A stretch of DNA of 64,000 nt from Ramlibacter lithotrophicus (GTDB lineage: Bacteria > Pseudomonadota > Gammaproteobacteria > Burkholderiales > Burkholderiaceae_C), in assembly GCF_012184415.1 (NCBI RefSeq), contig NZ_VTOX01000002.1:558001-622000 (forward strand), given 5' to 3'. Positions 11,003 through 20,501 of the stretch are shown one piece after another. Positions within the stretch are counted from its first letter, which is position 1. Every line of letters begins with the position of its first letter. Position numbers and translations under genes: made by a program. The notes beneath the pieces are model-generated. The model did no database searches. It was not told the DNA's origin and worked only from the letters and a program-made list of their open reading frames with translations.

Positions 11003-12685
11003 ATGACGAACGAAGAGATCCTGGCGCAGTTCGGCCCGCGTGAAGCGATGGAGTACGACGTGGTGGTGGTGGGCGGCGGCCCCGCCGGCCTGTCCGCCGC
11101 GATCCGGCTGAAGCAGCTCGCCGCCGAGCACGGACAGGACGTCTCGGTCGTCGTCCTCGAAAAGGGTTCCGAGCCGGGCGCGCACATCCTGGCCGGCACG
11201 ATCATGGACCCGCGAGCCCTGTACGAGCTCTTCCCCGACTGGAAGGAGCGCGGCGCGCCGATGGAAAGCGAAGTCACCGAGGACATCTTCCTGTTCACCA
11301 CGGAAACGGGCGCCCAGCGCACGCCCAACTTCCTGCTGCCCAAGTGCTTCCACAACGAAGGCTGCTACGTGCTGAGCCTGGGCAACTTCACGCGCTGGCT
11401 GGCGCAGCAGGCCGAGGCCCTGGGCGTCGAGATCTTCCCGGGCTTCGCCGCGGCCGAGGTGCTGTACAACGAGGACGGCTCGGTCAAGGGCGTGGCCACC
11501 GGCAACATGGGGATCGGCAAGGACGGTGAGCCCACCGACAGCTTCCAGCTCGGCATGGAGCTGCTCGCCAGGTACACCATCTTCGCCGAGGGCGCGCGCG
11601 GCCACCTCGGGCGCCGGCTGATCGAACGGTTCAAGCTCGACGAGGGGCGCGACCCGCAGACCTACAGCATCGGCGTCAAGGAGCTGTGGGAAATCGATCC
11701 GTCGCGCCACAAGCCGGGACTGGTGCTGCACAGCGCCGGGTGGCCGCTGGACAACGACACGTACGGCGGCTCGTTCATGTACCACATGGGCAACAACCAG
11801 ATCGTCTGCGGTCACATCGTGGGGCTCGACTACAAGAACCCGTGGCTGAGCCCGTTCGAGGAGTTCCAGCGCTGGAAGACGCACCCGAACATCCGCTGGT
11901 ACTTCGAGGGCCCGGGCGGCGCCAAGCGCCTCGGCTACGGCGCGCGGGCACTCACGGTGGGCGGGCTCCTGTCGCTGCCCAAGACGGTGTTCCCCGGCGG
12001 CGCTCTGGTCGGCTGCGAAGCGGGATACCTCAACGCGGCGCGCATCAAGGGCAGCCATGCGGCGATCAAGACCGGCATGCTGGCCGCCGAGGCGGCCCAC
12101 GCGGCCATCCGCGCCGGGCGCCAGCACGACGAACTGGCGGCCTATCCCGAGGCGTTCGAGCAATCCTGGCTGTACGGGGAGCTGAACCAGGCGCGCAACT
12201 TCAAGTACTGGTTCAAGAAGGGCCGCAACGTCGCCACGATCATGACCGGCGTGGAACAGTTCCTGCTGCGCGGGCACATCCCGTGGACGTTCCACCGGCA
12301 GCACCCGGACCACGTGTACCTGAAACCCGCCTCCGAGTGCCAGCCGATCGACTATCCGAAGCCCGACGGGAAGCTCACCTTCGACCGGCTGTCGTCGGTG
12401 TTCATCTCCAACACCAACCATTCCGAGGACCAGCCGGCGCACCTCACGCTGAAGGACCCGTCGGTGCCGGTGCAGGTGAACCTGGCGAAGTTCGCGGGAC
12501 CGGAAGGCCGCTACTGCCCGGCGGGCGTCTACGAGTTCGTCAAGAACGAGGACGGCAGCGACCGGCTGCAGATCAACGCGGCCAACTGCGTGCACTGCAA
12601 GACCTGCGACATCAAGGACCCGACGCAGAACATCGTGTGGGTCACGCCCGAGGGCGGCGGCGGGCCGAACTACACGAACATGTGA
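11003..12685 (+). CDS. Electron transfer flavoprotein-ubiquinone oxidoreductase
   Basis: Membrane-associated flavoprotein with a 4Fe-4S cluster that passes electrons from acyl-CoA dehydrogenases, via ETF, to ubiquinone. 560 residues, the normal length. The N-terminal FAD motif is VVVVGGGPAGLSAAIRL (about 17-33); the C-terminal cluster is ligated by YCPAGVYEF plus CVHCKTC (about 510-540), followed by GGGGPNYTNM. The ATG at 11003 matches the family start. Divergent from the SDR-thioesterase pair, so one control region may serve acyl-CoA metabolism genes on both sides; a short GAACG-AC-CGTTC repeat at 10900-10911 is a weak operator candidate. Confidence 0.95.
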   Translation: MTNEEILAQFGPREAMEYDVVVVGGGPAGLSAAIRLKQLAAEHGQDVSVVVLEKGSEPGAHILAGTIMDPRALYELFPDWKERGAPMESEVTEDIFLFTTETGAQRTPNFLLPKCFHNEGCYVLSLGNFTRWLAQQAEALGVEIFPGFAAAEVLYNEDGSVKGVATGNMGIGKDGEPTDSFQLGMELLARYTIFAEGARGHLGRRLIERFKLDEGRDPQTYSIGVKELWEIDPSRHKPGLVLHSAGWPLDNDTYGGSFMYHMGNNQIVCGHIVGLDYKNPWLSPFEEFQRWKTHPNIRWYFEGPGGAKRLGYGARALTVGGLLSLPKTVFPGGALVGCEAGYLNAARIKGSHAAIKTGMLAAEAAHAAIRAGRQHDELAAYPEAFEQSWLYGELNQARNFKYWFKKGRNVATIMTGVEQFLLRGHIPWTFHRQHPDHVYLKPASECQPIDYPKPDGKLTFDRLSSVFISNTNHSEDQPAHLTLKDPSVPVQVNLAKFAGPEGRYCPAGVYEFVKNEDGSDRLQINAANCVHCKTCDIKDPTQNIVWVTPEGGGGPNYTNM

Positions 12686-12770
12686 GCGCCGGCCCGCACC
12701 GGTACGCCGGCGATGGCCTGACCGGGCAAAGAATTTTCCGCGCCCGGGCGCCCTCGTTTTCCCTGAGCCG

Positions 12771-12789
12771 AAAGTTGTCTGACAACTTT
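12771..12789. promoter_or_regulatory. GntR-type palindrome upstream of the TRAP transporter operon
   Basis: AAAGTTGTCTGACAACTTT is a perfect 9-1-9 palindrome whose centre TTGTCTGACAA fits the T-N-G-T-N3-A-C-N-A pattern typical of GntR/FCD regulators. It lies about 50 bp before the dctP start. It is followed by a T-run, so it could also act as an AT-rich terminator for the upstream gene, but a three-base loop and weak stem make the operator reading better. Confidence 0.55.
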
Positions 12790-12839
12790 TTTTCTCTGGC
12801 AGAATTGCCGAGTCCATTTTTTCGTACTGGAGACTGTCA

Positions 12840-13811
12840 GTGAAACTCTCGCAAGTCGTTCTGGGCGTGACGCTCGCCCTCGGCCTGGTCGCCGGCGCCG
12901 CCGCGCAGACCGTGATGAAGATCAACATCTCGACCTCCAAGAACTCGCACCAGGGCGTGGGCATCGACGTCTTCGCCAGCGAAGTCGAGAAGCGCACCAA
13001 CGGCCGCTACAAGATCCAGACCTTCTACGACGGCTCCCTGGGCGGAGAGCGCCAGGCGATGGAGGCGGTGCAGCTCGGCACGCAGGAACTCACGCTGACG
13101 TCGACCGGCCCGGTGCCGAACTTCGTGCCCGACACCAAGATCCTCGACGTCCCCTTCCTGTTCCGCGACAAGGCGCACGCCCGCGCGGTGCTGGACGGCC
13201 CGATCGGCGACGAACTGCTCAAGAAGTTCGACGCGAAGGGCTTCAAGGCACTGGCCTGGGCCGAGAACGGCTTCCGCCACATGACCAACAGCAAGCGCGA
13301 GGTCAAGGAGCCGGGCGACCTGAAGGGCCTGAAGATGCGCACCATGGAGAACCCGGTGCACATCGCCGCGTACAAGGGCTTCGGCATCGTCACCACGCCG
13401 ATGGCGTTCCCCGAAGTGTTCACCGCCCTGCAGCAGGGTACCGTCGACGGGCAGGAGAATCCCCTCTCGGTGATCATCGCGTCCAAGTTCGAGCAGGTGC
13501 AGAAGCACCTGAGCCTGACCGGCCACGTCTACTCGCCGTGCGTCATCGTGATGAACAAGGCTGCGTTCGACAAGCTGTCGAAGGCGGACCAGCAGGCATT
13601 CGTCGAGGCCGCCAAGGCAGCCGCCAAGGCAAACCGCGCCCGCGTCGACGAGGACGATGCCAAGGGCGTCGCCGACCTGCGCGCCAAGGGCATGACCGTG
13701 ATCGAGAACATCGACAAGGCCAAGTTCGTGCAGGCCCTCGCCCCGGTGAACGCCGAGTTCGAGAAGCAGTTCGGCAAGGCCAACCTCGAGAAGATCCGCA
13801 ACTTCAAGTAA
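12840..13811 (+). CDS. dctP: TRAP transporter substrate-binding protein, DctP type
   Basis: Periplasmic solute-binding protein (323 residues) of a tripartite ATP-independent transporter, driven by the sodium or proton gradient. A signal peptide MKLSQVVLGVTLALGLVAGAAA (GTG start, cut before QTV) precedes the DctP fold. Family signatures: GGERQAMEAVQLG, the carboxylate-clamping Arg region KGLKMRTMENPVHI, and TVDGQENPLSVI. Substrates of this family are usually C4-dicarboxylates or other organic acids; I cannot specify further. First of three genes with dctQ and dctM. Confidence 0.93.
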   Translation: MKLSQVVLGVTLALGLVAGAAAQTVMKINISTSKNSHQGVGIDVFASEVEKRTNGRYKIQTFYDGSLGGERQAMEAVQLGTQELTLTSTGPVPNFVPDTKILDVPFLFRDKAHARAVLDGPIGDELLKKFDAKGFKALAWAENGFRHMTNSKREVKEPGDLKGLKMRTMENPVHIAAYKGFGIVTTPMAFPEVFTALQQGTVDGQENPLSVIIASKFEQVQKHLSLTGHVYSPCVIVMNKAAFDKLSKADQQAFVEAAKAAAKANRARVDEDDAKGVADLRAKGMTVIENIDKAKFVQALAPVNAEFEKQFGKANLEKIRNFK

Positions 13812-13831
13812 GCAGTTCCCCGTGAACCCGG

Positions 13832-13860
13832 ACGCCCGCAGGTCGTGGACTTGCGGGCGT
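13832..13860 (+). terminator. Hairpin between dctP and dctQ, likely attenuator or mRNA stabiliser
   Basis: Arms ACGCCCGCA and TGCGGGCGT (9 bp) enclose an 11-base loop, followed by a short T-rich stretch. Position between the binding-protein gene and the membrane-subunit genes suggests partial termination or protection of the dctP message, the usual way to make far more binding protein than permease. Confidence 0.55.
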
Positions 13861-13895
13861 TTCTCCATACAAGGCCGGCGCACCGGCCCACCAGG

Positions 13896-14390
13896 ATGAA
13901 AGAAGCTTTCCTCAAGTTCGAACGCTGGACCACCGGCGCCGCGATGATCGCGGCCTGCCTGATGATGGTCGTGGCCGCCAGCCTGGGCGTGTTCCAGATC
14001 GTCACCCGCTTCATCCTGGAGCAGCCGGCCGAGTGGTCCGAGATCCTGATCCGCATCAGCCTGATCTGGATGGTGTTCCTCGGCATCCCCGCCGCCTTCC
14101 GTTACGGCGCGATGGTCAGCGTCGACGTCCTGTACCGGTGGAGCCCGCCGAAGCTGCGGCGGGTGCTGGACTGGGTGGTCTGCATCGCGGCCCTCACGCT
14201 CATCGGCATCATCATCTGGTGGGGCTGGGACTACGCCCAGCGCGGCAGCGTGCAATCGATGGCGGGACTGGAAAGCATCTCGATGTTCTGGGCCTATCTG
14301 GCGATGCCGGTCGGCGGCGTGTTCTGCGTGTTCGGCATCGTCGGCAACCTCCTCCAGCCGATCCGGATGGAACTGGAGACGGCGCAATGA
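13896..14390 (+). CDS. dctQ: TRAP transporter small membrane subunit, DctQ type
   Basis: 164-residue inner-membrane protein with four predicted membrane helices (about 17-40, 47-65, 90-110, 130-150), as in DctQ proteins. The conserved region EWSEILIRISLIWMVFLGIPAAFR is the family hallmark. ATG at 13896 with AGG just upstream; a longer open frame exists but begins in the hairpin. It overlaps dctM in an ATGA arrangement, implying coupled translation of the two membrane subunits. Confidence 0.9.
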   Translation: MKEAFLKFERWTTGAAMIAACLMMVVAASLGVFQIVTRFILEQPAEWSEILIRISLIWMVFLGIPAAFRYGAMVSVDVLYRWSPPKLRRVLDWVVCIAALTLIGIIIWWGWDYAQRGSVQSMAGLESISMFWAYLAMPVGGVFCVFGIVGNLLQPIRMELETAQ

Positions 14391-15661
14391 CCAGCATCAT
14401 GATCAGCACGATGGTGCTGTGCTTCGCACTGACCATCTCCGTCGCCGTCTCGATCGGCCTGTCCGCCATCGTCGGCATCAAGGTGTCGAACGCCCACATG
14501 CTCATCTCCGTCAAGGAGATGTTCGAGTCCATCAACAAGTTTCCGCTGGCGGCGATTCCGTTCTTCATCCTGGCCGGCAACCTGATGGAAACCGGAGGCA
14601 TCTCGCGCCGGCTGGTGGAATTCGCCAAGAGCATCGTCGGCGGGATCCAGGGCGGCCTGCCCATGACCTGCGTGCTGACCTGCATGATCTTCGCGGCGGT
14701 CTCGGGATCCTCCGTGGCGACGACCTTCGCGATCGGCGCCATCCTGATCCCGGCCCTGATCAAGCACGGCTATCCGGTGACGTACGCGGCGTCGCTGCAG
14801 GCCACCAGCGCCGAACTCGGCGTCGTGATCCCGCCGTCCATTCCGCTGATCCTGTACGGGGTCAGCGCGGAGGTGTCGATCGGCGAACTGTTCATCGCCG
14901 GTTTCGGCCCGGGCCTGCTGATCGCGGGCGCCCTCATGCTCTTCGTGTGGCTCTGGTGCAAGTGGAAGGGCTGGGGCAAGAACGACGGCGACGGACGGCT
15001 GCCGTTCGGCAAGGCCACGATGCAGGCCGGATGGGCGCTCCTGATGCCAGTCATCATCCTGGGCGGCATTTACGGCGGGATCTTCACGCCGACGGAAGCG
15101 TCCGCGGTTGCCGTGCTCTATGCGCTGATCGTCGGGATGGTGATCTACCGCGAAATCCGCATCCCGGACCTGTACGTCGTCCTGCGCAAGTCGGTGGTTT
15201 CGTCGGCGGTGATCATGTTCATCATCGCCAACGCCGGCATGTTCGCGTATCTCATCACGCGCGAGGGCGTCCCTGCCGCCATCGGCATGTGGTTGCAGGA
15301 CGTGCTGAAATCGCCGGCCTATTTCCTGCTGGGCGTCAACGCCGCGCTGTTCGTCATCGGCATGTTCATCGAGACCAGCGCGGCGATCATCGTGCTCGCG
15401 CCGATCCTGGCGCCGGTGGCCCAGCATTTCGGCATCGACCCGGTGCACTTCGGACTGGTGATGGTCGTCAACCTGGCGATGGGCATGATCACGCCGCCGT
15501 TCGGCGTGAACCTGTTCGCCGCCTGCACCGTGGCGCGGATCTCGCTGGACCGGATCATCGGGCAGCTGGTCCCGTTCGTGCTGGTGGTGCTGGGCTGCCT
15601 CATGATCGTCACCTACGTGCCGGCGCTGTCCCTTGCGCTGCGCGACCTCGTCTACAAGTAG
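14387..15661 (+). CDS. dctM: TRAP transporter large permease subunit, DctM type
   Basis: Multi-spanning permease (424 residues, about 12 hydrophobic helices) that forms the translocation path. Diagnostic motifs: IPFFILAGNLMETGGIS, GGLPMTCV..CMIFAAVSGSSVAT, GYPVTYAASLQATSAELGVVIPPSIPLILYG and GMITPPFGVNLF. Starts at the ATG overlapping the dctQ stop. The three TRAP genes are uninterrupted, with no enzyme gene attached to hint at the substrate. Confidence 0.95.
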   Translation: MTSIMISTMVLCFALTISVAVSIGLSAIVGIKVSNAHMLISVKEMFESINKFPLAAIPFFILAGNLMETGGISRRLVEFAKSIVGGIQGGLPMTCVLTCMIFAAVSGSSVATTFAIGAILIPALIKHGYPVTYAASLQATSAELGVVIPPSIPLILYGVSAEVSIGELFIAGFGPGLLIAGALMLFVWLWCKWKGWGKNDGDGRLPFGKATMQAGWALLMPVIILGGIYGGIFTPTEASAVAVLYALIVGMVIYREIRIPDLYVVLRKSVVSSAVIMFIIANAGMFAYLITREGVPAAIGMWLQDVLKSPAYFLLGVNAALFVIGMFIETSAAIIVLAPILAPVAQHFGIDPVHFGLVMVVNLAMGMITPPFGVNLFAACTVARISLDRIIGQLVPFVLVVLGCLMIVTYVPALSLALRDLVYK

Positions 15662-15696
15662 GCATCCGGCAGCGCCAAGAAGCTACAATCCGCGGC

Positions 15697-15881
15697 GTCA
15701 GGAGAGAGTTCCCGCGCGGAACCGCCGAAGGCGCAGGGACCACCCGAACGCTCAGGCAAAAGGACTGACGCAGTGCCCCATCCGGGGCACTTCCTTGCTG
15801 GAGAGAGGCGGCGCCGCGAGCGCCGTCCACCGAAGGAGCAAACCCGCCTGCGCGGGTGAATCTCTCAGGTAAAGCGGACAG
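15697..15881 (+). ncRNA. Tandem glycine riboswitch
   Basis: Two consecutive glycine aptamers. The first (about 15697-15769) has GTCAGGAGAG, CCGAAGGCGCAGG, CTCAGGCAAA and GGACTGAC; the second (about 15799-15881) has CTGGAGAGAGG, CCACCGAAGGAGCAAACC, CTCTCAGGTAAA and GCGGACAG. A linker of about 29 bases joins them. Glycine riboswitches upstream of gcvT turn on glycine cleavage when glycine is abundant. The element lies directly before gcvT, confirming its role. Boundaries are by eye. Confidence 0.93.
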
Positions 15882-15933
15882 CAGGGGCCGGCCCATGGTG
15901 TGTACCATGGCTCAATCGCCCCTGGAGAGCCGC

Positions 15934-17061
15934 GTGCCAGAACAACAGAATCTCCTCGCAACGCCGTTGAACGCGCTGCACCTCGAGTTGGGAGCCCGCA
16001 TGGTTCCCTTCGCCGGCTATTCGATGCCGGTGCAGTATCCCGGCGGCCTCATGGCCGAGCATCAGCACACGAGGACCGCCGCCGGCCTCTTCGATGTCTC
16101 GCACATGGGCCAGTTGCGCCTCGTTGGCCCCGATGCCGCCGCCGCATTCGAGACCCTCATGCCGGTCGACGTGATCGACCTGCCCGTCGGCAAGCAGCGC
16201 TACGGCCTGCTGCTGACCGACGAAGGCACGATCATCGACGACCTGATGTTCGTGAACCGGGGAGAAGATCTCTTCGTGATCGTCAACGGCGCCTGCAAGG
16301 CCGGCGACATCGCTCACATCCAGGAACGCATCGGGTCGCGCTGCCAGGTGGTCCCGATGCCCGAGCGCGCGCTGCTGGCCCTGCAGGGACCGCAAGCCGT
16401 GCAGGCGCTCGGGCGCCTGCTGCCGGGCGTCGAGCAGTTGGTGTTCATGACGGGCCGGCGCTTCGACTGGCAGGGCGGCGAGCTGTTCATCACCCGCAGC
16501 GGCTATACCGGCGAGGACGGCTTCGAAATCTCGGTGCACGAGTCGCAGGCCGAAGCGCTCGCTCGCGCGCTACTCGCCCAGCCGGAGGTCAAGCCGATCG
16601 GGCTGGGCGCGCGCAACTCGCTGCGGCTGGAAGCAGGCTTGTGCCTGTACGGCAACGACATCGACACGACCACCACGCCGGTCGAGGCGGGGCTCAACTG
16701 GGCGATCCAGAAGGTGCGTCGCACCGGCGGCGCCCGCGCGGGTGGCTTTCCCGGCGCCGACAAGGTGCTGGGCCAGTTGCAGGGCACGGTACCCCTCGGG
16801 CGCAAGCGCGTCGGGCTGGTTGCCCTGGAGCGCGTCCCGGTGCGCGAGCACACCGAGCTGCGCGGGGCCGACGGGCAGCGCGCCGGCGAAGTCACCAGCG
16901 GACTGCTGGGGCCGACCATCGACCGGCCGGTCGCCATGGCCTATGTCGCCGCCGACCTCGCGGCCCCAGGCTCCCGCCTGGATGCCATCGTGCGCGGCAA
17001 GGCCGTGCCGATGGAAGTGACCAGCATGCCATTCGTCCCGAACCGCTATTACCGCGGCTGA
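15934..17061 (+). CDS. gcvT: Glycine cleavage system aminomethyltransferase (T protein)
   Basis: Transfers the methylene carbon from aminomethyl-lipoyl-GcvH to tetrahydrofolate, releasing ammonia. Conserved motifs: LHLELGARMVPFAGYSMPVQY, GLFDVSHMGQ, TRSGYTGEDGFEI and GARNSLRLEAGLCLYGND. GTG at 15934 is chosen because GGAG sits 6 bases upstream and the product (375 residues) then matches the family length; ATGs at 15895 and 15907 in the same frame are alternatives. Leads the riboswitch-controlled gcvT-gcvH-gcvP operon. Confidence 0.93.
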   Translation: MPEQQNLLATPLNALHLELGARMVPFAGYSMPVQYPGGLMAEHQHTRTAAGLFDVSHMGQLRLVGPDAAAAFETLMPVDVIDLPVGKQRYGLLLTDEGTIIDDLMFVNRGEDLFVIVNGACKAGDIAHIQERIGSRCQVVPMPERALLALQGPQAVQALGRLLPGVEQLVFMTGRRFDWQGGELFITRSGYTGEDGFEISVHESQAEALARALLAQPEVKPIGLGARNSLRLEAGLCLYGNDIDTTTTPVEAGLNWAIQKVRRTGGARAGGFPGADKVLGQLQGTVPLGRKRVGLVALERVPVREHTELRGADGQRAGEVTSGLLGPTIDRPVAMAYVAADLAAPGSRLDAIVRGKAVPMEVTSMPFVPNRYYRG

Positions 17062-17101
17062 AGCCCACCCCCAATTTCCCGAGAAACCACAGGAGCAGCA
17101 C

Positions 17102-17476
17102 ATGACCGTCAAGTACACCCAGGAGCACGAGTGGATCCAGCTCGAGGACCACGAGGCCGCCGTCGTCGGCATCACGCTGCATGCGCAGGACGCGCTCGGC
17201 GACGTGGTCTTCGTTGACCTGCCCGAAGTGGGCCGCACTTATGCCAAGGGCGAGGTCGCCGGCGTCGTCGAATCGGTCAAGGCCGCCGCCGACGTCTACA
17301 TGCCGATCGCCGGCGAGGTCACCGAAGTCAACGAGGAGCTGCGGGCCAACCCGGCGCTGGCCAACAGCGATCCCATGGGCAACGGCTGGTTCTTCAAGAT
17401 CCTGATCAAGGACATGGCCGAATTCGACGTGCTGATGGACGGCCCCGACTACGAGAAGTTCGCCAAGAGCGCCTGA
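17102..17476 (+). CDS. gcvH: Glycine cleavage system H protein
   Basis: Lipoyl carrier (124 residues) that shuttles the aminomethyl group between GcvP, GcvT and dihydrolipoamide dehydrogenase. The lipoylation site is the Lys of [12 protein letters not shown] (about residue 60), with the surrounding [12 protein letters not shown] and NPMGNGW-like [18 protein letters not shown] precedes the ATG. Located 40 bp after gcvT in the same operon. No lpd gene lies here, so the L protein is supplied from elsewhere. Confidence 0.96.
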   Translation: MTVKYTQEHEWIQLEDHEAAVVGITLHAQDALGDVVFVDLPEVGRTYAKGEVAGVVESVKAAADVYMPIAGEVTEVNEELRANPALANSDPMGNGWFFKILIKDMAEFDVLMDGPDYEKFAKSA

Positions 17477-17553
17477 CCACGCCGCGCGGCTGGCCTGCCA
17501 GCCGCCGCCGGCTGCCGGAAGCGTTCCGGCACGACGCAACCCCCGGAGCCCCC

Positions 17554-20499
17554 ATGTTGATGCAATCCGCCCGCCCGCTCGGCGAACTCGAAGATCCGTC
17601 CGAATTCATCGCCCGCCACATCGGCGTCGGTCCGGCCGACGAACAGCACATGCTGTCGGCGATCGGCGAGCGCTCGCGCCGCGCGCTGATCGACAGCATC
17701 GTGCCGCGCTCGATCGCGCGCCGTGACGCGATGAAACTGCCGCCGGCCGCCGGTGAGGCGGCGGCGCTGGCCGAACTCAAGGCCATCGCCAGCCGCAACC
17801 AGGTCTTCAGGAGCTTCATCGGCCAGGGCTACCACGGCACGTACACGCCGCCGGTCATCCTGCGCAACGTGCTGGAGAACCCGGCCTGGTACACCGCGTA
17901 CACGCCTTACCAGGCGGAGATCAGCCAGGGCCGCATGGAAGCGCTGGTGAACTTCCAGACGATGATCTGCGACCTGACCGGCATGCCGATCGCCAACGCG
18001 TCGATGCTGGACGAAGCCACCGCCGCCGCCGAGGCGATGACGCTGGCCAAGCGCAGTGCCAAGGCCAGGTCCAACACCTTCATCGTCGCAGCCGACTGCC
18101 ATCCGCAGACGATCGAGGTGATCCAGACACGCGCGCGCCCGCTTGGCATCGAGGTGCTGGTCGGCTTCGCGCCGGATCTCATGAAGCAGCACGACTACTT
18201 TGGCGTGCTGGCCCAATATCCGTCGACCGGCGGGACGATCCACGACCTGCGGCCGCATGTGGCCGAGGCGCATGCCAAGGGCGCCGCGTTCTGCGTTGCG
18301 GCCGACCTGCTGGCGCTGACGCTGCTTTCGCCGCCCGGCGAATGGGACGCCGACATCGTGCTGGGCACGACGCAGCGCTTCGGCATGCCGATGGGCGCCG
18401 GCGGCCCGCACGCCGCCTACCTGGCCTGCCGCGACGAATACAAGCGCTCGCTGCCCGGCCGGCTGGTGGGCGTCAGCATCGACAGCCACGGCAATCCGGC
18501 GTACCGCCTCGCCCTGCAGACGCGCGAACAGCATATCCGCCGCGAAAAGGCCACGTCGAACATCTGCACCGCGCAGGTGCTGCCGGCGGTCGTGGCCAGC
18601 ATGTACGCCGTCTACCACGGCCCCGCCGGGCTCAGGCGCATCGCCACCCGGGTGGCTTCGTACACCGCCATCCTGGCCAACGGCCTGCAGGAAATGGGCT
18701 ACCAGCTCGCGTCCGACACGGCCTTCGACACGGTGACCGTGCAGACCGGCGACGCGACCGACCTCATCGCCGGGCGGGCGCACGCCGCGCGGGCCAACCT
18801 GCGCCGCGCCGGGGCCGGCGCGCTCGGCATCAGCCTGGACGAGACCACGACGCGCGACGACGTCGCCCTGCTGTGGTCGTTCTTCGCCAAGCCCGGCCAG
18901 CCGCTGCCGGACCTCGCACGCTTCGAGAAAGGCATCGAGCCGCTGATTCCCGGCGCGCTGCGCCGCACCGGCGGCTTCCTGACGCACCCGGTGTTCAATA
19001 CGCACCATTCCGAGACGGCGATGCTGCGCTACATGCGCGCGCTCTCCGACAAGGACCTGGCGCTGGATCGCAGCATGATCCCCCTGGGCAGCTGCACGAT
19101 GAAGCTGAACGCGACCAGCGAGATGATCCCGATCACCTGGCCCGAGTTCGCGCATGTGCATCCTTTCGCGCCGCGCGACCAGCTGGCCGGCTACGCCGAG
19201 CTCGACGAGCAGCTGCGCGCCTGGCTGTGCGAGGCCACCGGCTATGCCGGCATCAGCCTGCAACCCAACGCCGGCTCGCAAGGCGAGTACGCCGGCCTGC
19301 TCGCGATCAAGGGCTTCCACGAGAGCCGCGGCGAGGCGCATCGCAACGTGTGCCTGATCCCCTCGTCGGCGCACGGCACCAATCCGGCCAGCGCCCAGAT
19401 GGCGGGGATGCAGGTGGTGGTGACCGCCTGCGACGCCAACGGCAACGTGGACCTCGCCGACCTGCGTGCCAAGTGCGAGCAGCACGGTGCCAACCTCGCC
19501 GCCGTGATGATCACGTACCCGAGCACGCACGGCGTGTTCGAGATGCAGGTGCGGGAGCTGTGCGAGATCGTGCACAGCCACGGCGGGCGGGTCTACGTCG
19601 ATGGCGCCAACATGAACGCGCTGGTCGGCGTGGCGGCCCCCGGCGAGTTCGGCGGCGACGTGAGCCACCTGAACCTGCACAAGACCTTCTGCATTCCGCA
19701 TGGCGGCGGCGGTCCCGGCGTCGGCCCGGTCTGCGTCGTGGCGGACCTGGTGCCCTTCCTGCCCGGCCACCACACGGCCGGCGCGAGCGGCGCCTACGTC
19801 AGCTCGACGAGCACGGCCGCCACGCCGCCCGCGCGCCGCGCCGGCGACAAGCCGACGGGCCTCGGCGCGGTTTCCGCCGCGCCACTGGGCAACGCGGCGG
19901 TGCTGCCGATCAGCTGGATGTACTGCCGCATGATGGGCGCCGACGGACTGCGCCAGGCGACCGAGGTGGCGATCCTCAACGCCAACTACATCAGCGCGCG
20001 CCTCAAGGACCATTACCCCACGCTGTACGCCAGCGAGAACGGGCATGTCGCGCATGAGTGCATCCTGGACCTGCGCCCGTTGAAGGAGACCAGCGGCGTG
20101 ACGGCCGAGGACGTCGCCAAGCGCCTGATCGACTACGGCTTCCACGCGCCGACGCTGAGCTTCCCGGTACCGGGCACGCTGATGGTGGAGCCGACGGAGA
20201 GCGAAACACGCGAGGAGCTGGACCGCTTCATCGCCGCCATGATCGCGATCCGCGAGGAGATCCGCCGCGTCGAGCGCGCCGAGTGGCCGCAGGACGACAA
20301 CCCGCTGAAACACGCGCCGCACACCGCGGCCAGCCTGCTCAAGGCGGATTGGCGGCACGCGTATCCGCGGGACGCGGGAGCGGCCGTGCTCGACGAGCGG
20401 CGCCATGCCAAGTACTGGCCGCCGGTCGGTCGCGTGGACAACGTCTACGGCGACCGCAACCTGGTCTGCAGCTGCCCGCCGATGTCGGCCTACGAGTAA
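17554..20499 (+). CDS. gcvP: Glycine dehydrogenase (decarboxylating), P protein
   Basis: PLP-dependent enzyme that decarboxylates glycine and loads the aminomethyl group on GcvH. One 981-residue chain with N- and C-terminal halves fused, as in proteobacterial GcvP. N-terminal [21 protein letters not shown], and the PLP Lys motif [16 protein letters not shown] (Lys about 710) are present, and the C-terminus ends [11 protein letters not shown]. Last gene of the operon. Start ATG at 17554 matches; a CCCCGGAG sequence precedes it. Confidence 0.97.
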   Translation: MLMQSARPLGELEDPSEFIARHIGVGPADEQHMLSAIGERSRRALIDSIVPRSIARRDAMKLPPAAGEAAALAELKAIASRNQVFRSFIGQGYHGTYTPPVILRNVLENPAWYTAYTPYQAEISQGRMEALVNFQTMICDLTGMPIANASMLDEATAAAEAMTLAKRSAKARSNTFIVAADCHPQTIEVIQTRARPLGIEVLVGFAPDLMKQHDYFGVLAQYPSTGGTIHDLRPHVAEAHAKGAAFCVAADLLALTLLSPPGEWDADIVLGTTQRFGMPMGAGGPHAAYLACRDEYKRSLPGRLVGVSIDSHGNPAYRLALQTREQHIRREKATSNICTAQVLPAVVASMYAVYHGPAGLRRIATRVASYTAILANGLQEMGYQLASDTAFDTVTVQTGDATDLIAGRAHAARANLRRAGAGALGISLDETTTRDDVALLWSFFAKPGQPLPDLARFEKGIEPLIPGALRRTGGFLTHPVFNTHHSETAMLRYMRALSDKDLALDRSMIPLGSCTMKLNATSEMIPITWPEFAHVHPFAPRDQLAGYAELDEQLRAWLCEATGYAGISLQPNAGSQGEYAGLLAIKGFHESRGEAHRNVCLIPSSAHGTNPASAQMAGMQVVVTACDANGNVDLADLRAKCEQHGANLAAVMITYPSTHGVFEMQVRELCEIVHSHGGRVYVDGANMNALVGVAAPGEFGGDVSHLNLHKTFCIPHGGGGPGVGPVCVVADLVPFLPGHHTAGASGAYVSSTSTAATPPARRAGDKPTGLGAVSAAPLGNAAVLPISWMYCRMMGADGLRQATEVAILNANYISARLKDHYPTLYASENGHVAHECILDLRPLKETSGVTAEDVAKRLIDYGFHAPTLSFPVPGTLMVEPTESETREELDRFIAAMIAIREEIRRVERAEWPQDDNPLKHAPHTAASLLKADWRHAYPRDAGAAVLDERRHAKYWPPVGRVDNVYGDRNLVCSCPPMSAYE

Positions 20500-20501
20500 G
20501 G

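Noticed and set aside
12771-12793. AT-rich palindrome followed by a T-run read as a terminator
   Set aside because: Stem is weak and loop is three bases; a symmetric GntR-like centre fits an operator better, so I list it as regulatory.
17449-20406. A 985-residue open frame antisense to gcvP
   Set aside because: High GC makes antisense frames long; the plus strand has the full GcvP with its PLP motif and there is no promoter or ribosome binding site for the other frame.
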